Assembly: GCA_013139755.1 (NCBI GenBank)
Contig: WTAG01000605.1
Location: forward strand, 1 to 6,658
Direction: 5' to 3'
Source of the DNA: Methylomarinum sp.
GTDB lineage: Bacteria; Pseudomonadota; Gammaproteobacteria; Methylococcales; Methylomonadaceae
DNA length: 6,658 nucleotides
Below, piece by piece: positions 1 to 6,611 of this stretch. How positions within the stretch are numbered: the first letter of the stretch is position 1; the number at the start of each line of letters is the position of its first letter. Position numbers and translations under genes: made by a program. The notes beneath the pieces were generated by a model, which saw nothing but the letters and a program-made list of their open reading frames with translations, was not told the DNA's origin and ran no database searches.

Positions 1-48
1 TTGAACTATTCATTAATGCTTTCGTCATATATCACGTAACTCAAAACG

Positions 49-425
49 GGGGGCGACTTGGCTTCGACGTGGGTAGCAAAACCTTGAGTGCATGCCGTGG
101 ACAGTACACCACGTAAAATCTACTGAATTTAAAGTATTCGCTAATGACGAAAACTACTCAGTGGCTCTAGCAGCTTAAACCCTGCACCACTCTTCTGACT
201 ACATGTGCTTATGCGTGTAGGTACCTCGGTACACTCAGAAGTCATCTTACATAAGATCGCGCCAGGACTTAGTTCGGAGTCCAAAACGTTAAATCCAATC
301 GAAATCGCTGATAGTTTTCTTGGCTCGACGGGTAGCTATTAGTTAAATCAAAAGAGCGAGATAAGCATGTAGACCTTTAGGCGGAGTGCTTGCGGACGCG
401 GGTTCAATTCCCGCCGCCTCCACCA
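49..425 (+). ncRNA. ssrA: transfer-messenger RNA (tmRNA)
   Basis: tmRNA rescues ribosomes stalled on broken mRNAs: alanylated by AlaRS and bound by SmpB, it enters the A site and its short frame tags the nascent peptide for proteolysis. The 5' end GGGGGCG (49-55) pairs with CGCCTCC (415-421) as a seven-pair acceptor stem. The third pair is G51-U419, the alanine identity wobble. A422 is the discriminator and CCA (423-425) is encoded. The T-arm has the GGTTCAATTCC signature (401-411). The conserved start GGGGGCGACTTGGCTTCGAC is present. A CGTGG/CCACG helix (96-100 with 109-113) fits the first pseudoknot region, and the tag frame follows at 140. The length of 377 nt is about normal for a one-piece gammaproteobacterial tmRNA. 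One G precedes the stem (48); RNase P probably sets the mature 5' end. Confidence 0.97.
140..178 (+). other. tmRNA proteolysis-tag reading frame
   Basis: The resume codon is GCT at 140, and the frame reads ANDENYSVALAA followed by TAA at 176-178. With the alanine carried by tmRNA, the added tag would be AANDENYSVALAA. The ANDENY start (adaptor recognition) and the ALAA end (ClpXP/ClpAP recognition) match the E. coli tag. Two residues, Ser-Val, sit between the two parts, making it two residues longer than the classic ten-codon tag. Only one stop codon follows before the next structured region. Confidence 0.93.
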
Positions 426-434
426 AATTTTAAG

Positions 435-471
435 AACCGGCTACCCCTTTTAAAGGGCAGCCGGTTTTTTT
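435..471 (+). terminator. intrinsic terminator of ssrA
   Basis: AACCGGCT (435-442) is perfectly complementary to AGCCGGTT (459-466). Inside it, CCCTT (445-449) pairs with AAGGG (453-457), and a run of T (465-471) follows. This is a textbook Rho-independent terminator starting 10 nt after the CCA end of tmRNA, so it closes the ssrA transcript. It is not arranged to stop the minus-strand operon, because no T run follows on that strand. Confidence 0.92.
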
Positions 472-578
472 ATGCCTATTAAATAACACATAATGTTTCT
501 TATTTTCTAATCTCTGATTCAGGGATTTGCAACAGAGAAAGCCTTTTAGGAGCGCGCATAAAACAAGTTCAACATTTA

Positions 579-657
579 TAGCCCGTATGTAGCGCTAGCG
601 AAATACGGGAAATAGCACATTTTTATCCCGTATTCCACGTTATTACATACGGGCTAC
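579..657. repeat. REP-type inverted repeat (REPIN-like)
   Basis: Two related units lie head to head. TAGCCCGTATGTA (579-591) is the exact reverse complement of 645-657, and AATACGGGA (602-610) is the exact reverse complement of 626-634. The two stems are separated by symmetric 10-nt stretches that do not match, and the tip is a 15-nt loop (611-625). Each unit also folds alone, with CCCGTAT pairing with ATACGGG (582-588 with 603-609; 627-633 with 647-653). The GTAGCCCG(T/G)AT...ATACGGG pattern resembles the dispersed REP elements mobilised by RAYT-type TnpA transposases in proteobacteria; that match is from memory. Lying between two convergent transcription units, it could also shield the 3' end of the restriction operon mRNA. 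No RAYT gene is present here. Confidence 0.75.
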
Positions 658-686
658 GGCTTACTAATTGTACAAGTAGTCCCGTT

Positions 687-1415
687 TTAATAATTCCACG
701 ATTCATGCTTTAAAGGTGACTTATTTAGCAGTGCCCTATAGCTACGCCACTGAGGTAAGACCCTATCCATATGATTCTTAAATACCTCATTATGGTTACG
801 CTCTAATAAATGCACCATTTCATGTACCAATATGTATTCAATACATTCAATAGGCTTCTTAGCCAGCTCCAGATTTAGCCAAATACGCGCGGCTTTAATA
901 TTACAACTGCCCCATTTAGTTTTCATCTTTCTAACGCCCCAGTCAGCAACCTGTTCACCCACTATGGGTTGCCATTTATCCAGTAAACCAGAGACGCATC
1001 GCTTTAGCTCAGCTCTATACCAGGCGGTTAATAATTGTTCTTTGCTTGCAATCGAAGCACCGGGTTTAACAAACATCTTAAGCTTGCCACCCTGTAAGAC
1101 ACTTATCTTAGACTTCCCCATGCACTCAATTAACTCAAACCTGTAACGTCGCCCAAAAAAGAAATGACATTCACCCGAAATATATTGCCTTTCAGACTGA
1201 CGAGGCTGATTTTTAAAATCCTGCTGCTGCCTTTTAATCCAGCTCAGTTTACAAACAACTGCTAATCGCACATTGTCATCGGTTACATGTTCAGGCACCG
1301 CCACACGCACATGACCATTAGGAGGATATACCGCAAGATGCAGGTTTTTAATAGCCTTTCTGACGACCTGCACATCAATACCACTCACTGTCAGCCAGTT
1401 TTTAGCCTCACTCAT
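687..1415 (-). CDS. YgjP/SprT-like zinc metalloprotease (DUF45 family)
   Basis: Predicted 242-residue cytoplasmic metal-dependent hydrolase with no signal peptide or membrane segment. The zinc site is HEMVH (residues 198-202: H198, catalytic E199, H202), with H208 in LLERNH as the likely third ligand, as in YgjP-type DUF45 proteins. Just upstream is the family signature KMKTKWGSCN (163-172). The N-terminal half (about 1-110) is the variable beta-rich part with the usual PPNGHVRVAVPE stretch. Length is normal for the family. I chose the ATG at 1415, whose A is shared with the hsdR stop codon (TGATG), over a TTG one codon upstream at 1418; no strong Shine-Dalgarno precedes either, so translation probably depends on coupling to hsdR. 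Genes of this family often sit beside type I restriction genes, but their role there is not established. Function beyond a zinc hydrolase is inference. Confidence 0.9.
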   Translation of the reverse strand: MSEAKNWLTVSGIDVQVVRKAIKNLHLAVYPPNGHVRVAVPEHVTDDNVRLAVVCKLSWIKRQQQDFKNQPRQSERQYISGECHFFFGRRYRFELIECMGKSKISVLQGGKLKMFVKPGASIASKEQLLTAWYRAELKRCVSGLLDKWQPIVGEQVADWGVRKMKTKWGSCNIKAARIWLNLELAKKPIECIEYILVHEMVHLLERNHNEVFKNHMDRVLPQWRSYRALLNKSPLKHESWNY

Positions 1416-4400
1416 CAATCATACTCAGACTGGTTCTTGATTAATTCAATAACACCTTCAAGATTTTCTCCATACTCGCCCAACTCTTCTTTAACTGCAT
1501 TTTCAACATCACGCATTTTAAAGCGGTTTTGCTTCCAGTCTGCCTTCTTGGTGTACCTTACGGCGGTATCAATACGTGCAACTAAATCTTCATTATTATC
1601 CAGATTGTCATATAACGACTGCTTGCCTCGGGTATCCATAGAAACAGGATAAGACCTTACCCCTGCTGGCTGAGTAATCCCCGCCGCCAGTTCTTTTACC
1701 TGTTTTAAATAAGTTTCATACTCAATGGCCTCTTCACGGCGTTGCGCTATCAAAGCATCCAGCAGTTCTGACATCTTTTCATAATATTTTGGATTAATCG
1801 GCTGCTCGTCGATAATCACCTTACGCATATTATTTTCGATGGTTTCTGCCATCGCTTCAGGGATTTTCTTGCTAGATGGCTCGGCTGGATTGAGTTTAGC
1901 TTTTTCAACAATCAGCTCAATTAAACCCAACTCTTCAAAATCAATAACCTTTTCGCTGTCTTCAGCTCGAATATAGGTATCCAGCAATCGACGCATGGCA
2001 GGTTCGTATAGCTTCATATCCACTTCATCTCGTGAAGCCAACTTTATTTCCTGCCGCATTTTGCTGAAGTGCTCTACTTCTTCCTTTACCTCTTGTGCTT
2101 CTTTGGTGCTGTAGCCAGCTTCCTGCATTTCGTTCGCAAGATTGGAATAAGCACGCACCAGTGCCGCGACATTTTTATATAAAGATACCCGCTTGGCTTC
2201 ATTCAGCTTTAAATCGTCACTGCTGGCAACATCGCCACAGAAATAACGCATATAGTTAATCAGTTCTTTGGGTTGCAATACAGGCTCACACAGGGCCTTG
2301 GTGGTTTCTCTGGCCTCATCCAGCTTCTCTTTAGCTTTGACTAACCGGTCAGTCAGCAAGCCTTTAACATCTTCATGATCATAGGCATCAAAGGCGCCGC
2401 TGGTATAATCTCCAATAGAAGTTTCTAAGCGGTGGAACAGATCTTTATAATCGACGATATAACCGTATTCCTTGTCATCACCATCTAAACGGTTTACACG
2501 ACAAATAGCTTGAAACAATCCGTGGTCTTGCATCTTCTTATCAATATAAAGATAAGTTGCCGAAGGTGCATCAAAGCCGGTAAGCAATTTATCCACCACA
2601 ATCAACAACCGCATTTGCCCTGGCTCATCTTTAAATTGCTTTTTAACTTTTAGTTCAAAGTCTTCGGCTTTTTTAATGGCTTCAGCTTTAGGTACTTCAA
2701 AATAATCGGCTAGCATCTGCTGGTAGATTTCATATTGATGCAGCTTTTCAGTTAAGCCTTCACCACTCTCTTCACCTTTAATGTCTGCCGGTGACGGCAA
2801 ATAACTGGTGACAATGGCGCATTTGCCTTTTAATTCTGTTTTGCTGAATAACTCATATACCTTACAGGCTTGATAAATACTGGCACACACCAGCATCGCA
2901 TTACCTCTGCCATCCATAAGACGTGGCTTGGTATCCATATCCAACAGTATGTCATTCACGATCTGCTCAAGGCGGGACTGACTGGATAACACTTTTTGCA
3001 TGGTGCCCCATTTTTGTTTGAGCTGAACTTTAGCCATATCAGACAAACCACGCGTCTTCGCTTCAAACCAGGTATCAATTTTACCCTGTGAGGTTATGTA
3101 CTGATCAATATCGCGTGCTTCATATTGCAAATCCAATACCACTTTGTCAGCAACCGCTTCATCAAACTTATAGGTATGAATATAGGAACCAAATATTTCG
3201 ATGCTTTTTTGTTTATCTTTTTTAAGCAGTGGCGTACCGGTAAAACCGACAAATATAGCCTCAGGTAAGATAGCCTTCATCGCCTTATGTAACTTACCGG
3301 ATTGTGTATGATGACACTCATCAACAAACACAAACACATTGCCTTTGGCTTTAAAGTCTTTGGGTAAACTGGTTTTTAATTCTTCAAGATAAGTATCCGT
3401 ATCATCATCCGTTGTTTGATCATCTTCACCCTGCCTGCCAAACTTATGCACTAACGAACATAATAACCAGGGCTCTGCTTCATTTAATGTGCCGACCAAA
3501 TCCCTGCCGTTTTTACTGCGATAGATTTCTTCATCGACACCAGCAAAAACGCCTTCAATCTGTTCATCCAGTTCGGTTCTGTCAGTTACAACCAATACAC
3601 GGGCATTGGTGACATTCTCACGTATCCATTTTGCCAACCACACCATGGTTAAACTTTTACCCGACCCCTGAGTGTGCCAGATTATGCCGCCATCGTTTTT
3701 ATTTAAGCGAGCTTGTGCAGCCTTAACGCCGAAGTATTGATTTTGCCGACAAGTCTTTTTGTAACCTGCATCAAACACAATAAAGTTATGAATGATTTCT
3801 AAAAAGCGTTCCTTGTTGCAAAGGTTGATAATGTCGAAGTCGAGGATGTCATCAGCGTAATCGACATCTTCTACTGATAAGTGTTTGTTACTGCGTTCAT
3901 CTACATCGGGGTTAAAGCGAAGGTTTTCCTCTTTCCAACTGTAGTAATGTTTTTCCTGAGTTTCGATGGTACCGTATCGCAAACCTTCACTATCATTACC
4001 GGCCATCACCAGTTGCATGGTGGTAAAAAAATCACGGATAAATGTTTTTTTCTGGTTATCCAAGTTCTGGCGAATACCTTCATTTACCGAAACCGATGAG
4101 CGTTTTAATTCAATCACCCCCAGTGCAATACCATTCACATACAACACAATATCCGGGCGTTTGGTATTTTCTCCTTTTACCGACACTTCTTCGGCTATGG
4201 CAAACTCGTTATTCAGTGGGTTATTCCAGTCTATCAGCCAAATGGTTTTGGTATTATCACCCTGCCCCTGACGTACTTTTACGCCGTAACGCAGCAAGCC
4301 GTAGACATCTTTATTGGCGTGATAGAGTTTTTTACCATCACCCATACTAGCGGCTTGTTTGAATTGCCGAATAGCATTATTTGCCATCGATTCATTAATG

Positions 4401-4558
4401 CCTTGTTTGTTTAGCCAGGCACGTAAATAAGTTTCTTCGATATTGGAGTTTTCAGTGCGGTCTTGCCAGTCACCGTAATAGGTATAACCCAGCTGCATCT
4501 GGAATAACTTCACCACTCGATTTTGTGTGACGCGTTCGCGTTGGCCTATGCTGCTCAT
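1415..4558 (-). CDS. hsdR: type I restriction enzyme R subunit (HsdR)
   Basis: The 1047-residue motor and nuclease subunit of a type I restriction enzyme. In complex with HsdM and HsdS it translocates DNA using ATP and cuts far from the unmethylated target. The N-terminal nuclease (about 1-190) has a PDDEXK core, D136 in KRPDIVLY and E150-L-K152 in GVIELKRS, followed by a Q-rich helix (RQNLDNQ). The SF2 helicase part shows motif I HTQGSGKS (295-302), motif Ia VLVVTDRTELDEQ (321-333), motif II DECHH (413-417), motif III GFTGTP (438-443), motif V LLTGFDAP (658-665) and motif VI QAICRVNR (683-690). A helical C-terminal region (about 750-1047) should dock to the methylase core. Length and motifs are complete, so the protein looks intact. 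The start ATG overlaps the hsdS stop (ATGA), and an AGGGAG lies 12 nt upstream (4571-4576). It requires HsdM, which is broken here, so activity is doubtful. Confidence 0.97.
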   Translation of the reverse strand: MSSIGQRERVTQNRVVKLFQMQLGYTYYGDWQDRTENSNIEETYLRAWLNKQGINESMANNAIRQFKQAASMGDGKKLYHANKDVYGLLRYGVKVRQGQGDNTKTIWLIDWNNPLNNEFAIAEEVSVKGENTKRPDIVLYVNGIALGVIELKRSSVSVNEGIRQNLDNQKKTFIRDFFTTMQLVMAGNDSEGLRYGTIETQEKHYYSWKEENLRFNPDVDERSNKHLSVEDVDYADDILDFDIINLCNKERFLEIIHNFIVFDAGYKKTCRQNQYFGVKAAQARLNKNDGGIIWHTQGSGKSLTMVWLAKWIRENVTNARVLVVTDRTELDEQIEGVFAGVDEEIYRSKNGRDLVGTLNEAEPWLLCSLVHKFGRQGEDDQTTDDDTDTYLEELKTSLPKDFKAKGNVFVFVDECHHTQSGKLHKAMKAILPEAIFVGFTGTPLLKKDKQKSIEIFGSYIHTYKFDEAVADKVVLDLQYEARDIDQYITSQGKIDTWFEAKTRGLSDMAKVQLKQKWGTMQKVLSSQSRLEQIVNDILLDMDTKPRLMDGRGNAMLVCASIYQACKVYELFSKTELKGKCAIVTSYLPSPADIKGEESGEGLTEKLHQYEIYQQMLADYFEVPKAEAIKKAEDFELKVKKQFKDEPGQMRLLIVVDKLLTGFDAPSATYLYIDKKMQDHGLFQAICRVNRLDGDDKEYGYIVDYKDLFHRLETSIGDYTSGAFDAYDHEDVKGLLTDRLVKAKEKLDEARETTKALCEPVLQPKELINYMRYFCGDVASSDDLKLNEAKRVSLYKNVAALVRAYSNLANEMQEAGYSTKEAQEVKEEVEHFSKMRQEIKLASRDEVDMKLYEPAMRRLLDTYIRAEDSEKVIDFEELGLIELIVEKAKLNPAEPSSKKIPEAMAETIENNMRKVIIDEQPINPKYYEKMSELLDALIAQRREEAIEYETYLKQVKELAAGITQPAGVRSYPVSMDTRGKQSLYDNLDNNEDLVARIDTAVRYTKKADWKQNRFKMRDVENAVKEELGEYGENLEGVIELIKNQSEYD

Positions 4559-5892
4559 ATCAGTCGAGTTCTCCCTGTGAGTAATTCCTGCATCATGCCT
4601 TGTTTTAGTTGTTGGGTTTTTGTGAGGCGTTGCTCTATGACTTCGATTTCTTTATCCATATCAGATAAAACATTTGCGATTACAGCTTGCTCGTTCTTTG
4701 ACGGCAGAGGCAATTCAAAACTAAGTATTGTGCTTGCTTTTAAAAAGCTAGTTCCTACTTGAGTTGCATTCATTTTAACTTGAGATCTAACAGCATTAGA
4801 TTTCAAGGTATAAAATAAATAATTACTATCGCATTTTTTTAAAGATCTAATTAAGGCTACATTGTGGTCATACACAGTTACCTCATCCAACTCTTTAACG
4901 AGCATAACCTTACCTACACCTTCAAGTTTCACAGAAGCTAGTGCTATAAATATATCCCCAATACTCACCTTATAGACTCTCTTTTCCTCTGATGTAAGTG
5001 CAGCGCGCTGAGCTGCGTGAGGGTCAAATATATCTAATCTAAAAACGTCACCAAGCTTAATTATTTTGGTTCCACTACCATATAGGCTTTGATCTTTATA
5101 GAGCCCAGAAGGAAGCCTACCATTTTCAACAAATTGGCTGAGTTCACTAACCTCCCAATCCTCCGGTATTTCACCCAGTTCGGTTTGTTTGTAGCCGGTG
5201 TGGGTTTTGTCAAACGGGGGCAGGCGTTTTTTGCCGGTGAGCAGTTGTTGCATGGCAGCGGTTTTGATGGCGCGTTTTTTTGTGATGAGTTTTTCTAGTG
5301 ATGAGATGAGGGCATCGACATCGGATAGTGTGTTGGCGATGGCGGTTTGTTCTTCTACCTTAGGTGCTGGAACTGTTACAGACAAAAAACTACCCTTAGA
5401 TATATTCTTCATGCTGTTACTAGTGCCAGTTGCTGTTTCTTTTATTTTTTTAGCAACTCGTGGAAAACTCAAAATAAATGACAACCATTTACCATCAACA
5501 GACTGGTCATTTTTATATTTAGTTTGCCAGAGCCTATCTGGTAAATATAAATTAGCGTAATCATCATCAATGAACCCGACTTCTCCAACAAGTGCTGGAG
5601 TATTCATTCGACTAACCAAGATACTATTTCTTCTTGGATTTAACTTTGCTCTATTCAAATCTTTTGGAAGAATACTTTTAGCCTCCTTCGGATCAAAATA
5701 TCCTCCAAAAATACATGACGTTTTCAGTATGAATTTATCATGAGTAGATAACTCAGATCTTTCAACAGAATTTACACTAACCCCTGCCTCTAGTGCCGTT
5801 ATAAACTCAGAGAGTGGTTTTACATCCCAGTCATCTGGAATCACCCCAACTTCCGTTTGCTTATACTCTTTCGGCACCCCTAATAAGCTCAT
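4555..5892 (-). CDS. hsdS: type I restriction enzyme specificity subunit (HsdS)
   Basis: The 445-residue DNA-recognition subunit, which sets the bipartite target for both methylation and cutting. It has the usual two-fold layout. EYKQTEVGVIPDDWDV (9-24) opens half 1 and is repeated as GYKQTELGEIPEDWEV (233-248) at the start of half 2. Each half then has a variable target-recognition domain (about 25-175 and 249-393). Each ends in a conserved helix segment: EEQTAIANTLSDVDALISSL...MQQLLTGKKRL (180-224) and NEQAVIANVLSDMDKEIEVI...MQELLTGRTRL (400-444). Both helices would pair in an antiparallel coiled coil that spaces the two half-sites. The recognition domains are much richer in A+T than the conserved segments. 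Both halves are complete, so the target should be two half-sites with a spacer; the sequence recognised cannot be read from the protein. Confidence 0.96.
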   Translation of the reverse strand: MSLLGVPKEYKQTEVGVIPDDWDVKPLSEFITALEAGVSVNSVERSELSTHDKFILKTSCIFGGYFDPKEAKSILPKDLNRAKLNPRRNSILVSRMNTPALVGEVGFIDDDYANLYLPDRLWQTKYKNDQSVDGKWLSFILSFPRVAKKIKETATGTSNSMKNISKGSFLSVTVPAPKVEEQTAIANTLSDVDALISSLEKLITKKRAIKTAAMQQLLTGKKRLPPFDKTHTGYKQTELGEIPEDWEVSELSQFVENGRLPSGLYKDQSLYGSGTKIIKLGDVFRLDIFDPHAAQRAALTSEEKRVYKVSIGDIFIALASVKLEGVGKVMLVKELDEVTVYDHNVALIRSLKKCDSNYLFYTLKSNAVRSQVKMNATQVGTSFLKASTILSFELPLPSKNEQAVIANVLSDMDKEIEVIEQRLTKTQQLKQGMMQELLTGRTRLI

Positions 5893-6458
5893 TATTCTTC
5901 CCCCTCCGCATCTCGCCCTTGCTCGGCTTGCTGCATTAACTGCATCTGCACTTTAAAGCGCTCTTGCTGTAGCTCCTGCTGTAATGTCTCATCGCTGGGC
6001 AGATAAGCGAGGTATTTAGAGGCAAATAGCTGTTGGTTATCGGCTAATACGCTGTATGTTGCTAAGGCTTCTCGCATATACCAGTCTCTTGCTTTTGGGT
6101 TTTCAATCCGTGCCAGTAGGTTGAAGTGCGACCAACTTAATTTGAGAGACAGTGTCTCCCAAATTGGAAAAGCCTGATAAAAACGGCGCAGATTGCTGGC
6201 ATCAAAACCTTTACCAAACTGTGCGTTTAACTGCTGCGACAGGTATTTTAGTTGCTGTTTGCCGTAGGCTGCGCGACTTTGTCCCTGCTGCTCATACTCT
6301 ATAATTAACCTGCCAATATGCCAATAGCTCTGCATCATGACGGTATTTACTGTTTGTTGTACAGTGTTGCGGCTTTGCTCAATCAGTGCGGTAATTTCTT
6401 GCAGTAGCGGTTGAATTTCTGCAATGACCGGGGTCTCAACTGGCGTTTTCTTAATCAT
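5892..6458 (-). CDS. DUF1016/YhcG-like protein lacking the nuclease core
   Basis: A 188-residue protein related to the YhcG (DUF1016) family, whose full-length members are roughly 340 residues: an N-terminal helical DUF1016 domain, then a PDDEXK nuclease domain. Residues about 15-130 match the N-terminal domain: SYWHIGRLIIEYEQQG (44-59), AAYGKQQLKYLSQQLNAQFG (63-82), the NLRRFYQAFP region (89-98) and LSWSHFNLLARI (107-118), ending in RDWYMREA. The chain then passes directly into ATYSVLADNQQLFASKYLAYLP (133-154), which resembles the tail that follows the nuclease in full-length members. The roughly 150 intervening residues with the catalytic D...E-x-K are absent, so this looks like an in-frame internal deletion, not a frameshift. 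The gene starts right after the hsdM stop (TAAATG) and its own stop overlaps hsdS (TAATG). It could act as a DNA- or complex-binding accessory protein but should not cut DNA. Its role in type I loci is unknown to me. Confidence 0.85.
   Translation of the reverse strand: MIKKTPVETPVIAEIQPLLQEITALIEQSRNTVQQTVNTVMMQSYWHIGRLIIEYEQQGQSRAAYGKQQLKYLSQQLNAQFGKGFDASNLRRFYQAFPIWETLSLKLSWSHFNLLARIENPKARDWYMREALATYSVLADNQQLFASKYLAYLPSDETLQQELQQERFKVQMQLMQQAEQGRDAEGEE
5903..5907 (-). promoter_or_regulatory. Shine-Dalgarno site of hsdS
   Basis: GGAGG on the minus strand, followed by GGGAAGAATA and then the hsdS ATG at 5892, a spacing of about 10 nt. It lies inside the last codons of the upstream YhcG-like gene and is the strongest ribosome binding site in the operon. 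It supports the chosen hsdS start and suggests that hsdS can be translated independently of the upstream gene. Confidence 0.7.
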
Positions 6459-6611
6459 TTACCACACCAATCCCATCTTTTTTAAATGCTCATCGACATT
6501 GGCACTGAGTGTTTCTACTTGTTTGCTCAACTCCGGCAATGGTGCTTCATAACGCTCTTCTAATGTTTTGACGCGGTTGGCGAGTTGCTGTGTTACCCCA
6601 ATGTCATTAAG
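6459..6611 (-). pseudogene. hsdM: 3' end of type I methyltransferase gene hsdM, broken upstream
   Basis: The last 50 codons of an HsdM-like frame are visible before a TAA at 6459-6461. The readable tail includes ANRVKTLEERYEAPLPEL and VDEHLKKMGLVW, a pattern typical of the extreme C-terminal coiled region of type I adenine methyltransferases, where a VK-L-ERY-PLP stretch and an HL-MG-W ending recur. The position directly upstream of the YhcG-like gene and hsdS fits the hsdM-hsdS-hsdR order. The frame is closed by an in-frame TAA at 6612-6614, and a second one (6645-6647) lies further out; no other frame restores recognisable HsdM. The SAM-binding and NPPF catalytic motifs are not in the window. 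Either an insertion or rearrangement cut the gene, or its remaining part lies beyond the edge in disrupted form. HsdM is assigned from a short stretch, supported by context. Confidence 0.75.

Noticed and set aside
1..48. Candidate ssrA promoter (TTGAAC at 1-6 with CATATA or TATATC at 26-33)
   Set aside because: The spacers come out at 19 to 21 bases with weak -10 matches, and the upstream sequence is cut by the window edge. A promoter must be near, but these boxes do not define it.
400..425. attL/attR direct repeat of the ssrA 3' end
   Set aside because: I found no second copy of the T-arm to CCA sequence elsewhere in the window.
472..578. Small gene or RNA between the ssrA terminator and the REP-like repeat
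   Set aside because: AT-rich sequence with no start codon and ribosome binding site pair, and no hairpin with a T run; I see nothing supportable there.
832..1146. Plus-strand open frame of 104 codons inside the metalloprotease gene
   Set aside because: It lies entirely opposite the conserved HEMVH/KWGSC gene, has no recognisable domain and no ribosome binding site; it is a shadow frame. The same applies to the other plus-strand frames opposite hsdR and hsdS (for example 1287-1652, 3966-4350 and 5198-5560).
5275..5281. Runs of seven A on the coding strand of hsdS (5275-5281 and 4834-4840) as phase-variation switches
   Set aside because: Seven bases is short for a contingency tract, the run at 5275 simply encodes Lys-Lys-Arg in the conserved helix, and the frame is intact at both.
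5149..5868. Repeated KQTE...IP-DW segments of hsdS as a recombination switch for recognition domains
   Set aside because: The protein repeat is clear, but the two DNA copies differ at many codon positions, and there is no invertible partner hsdS or recombinase in the window.
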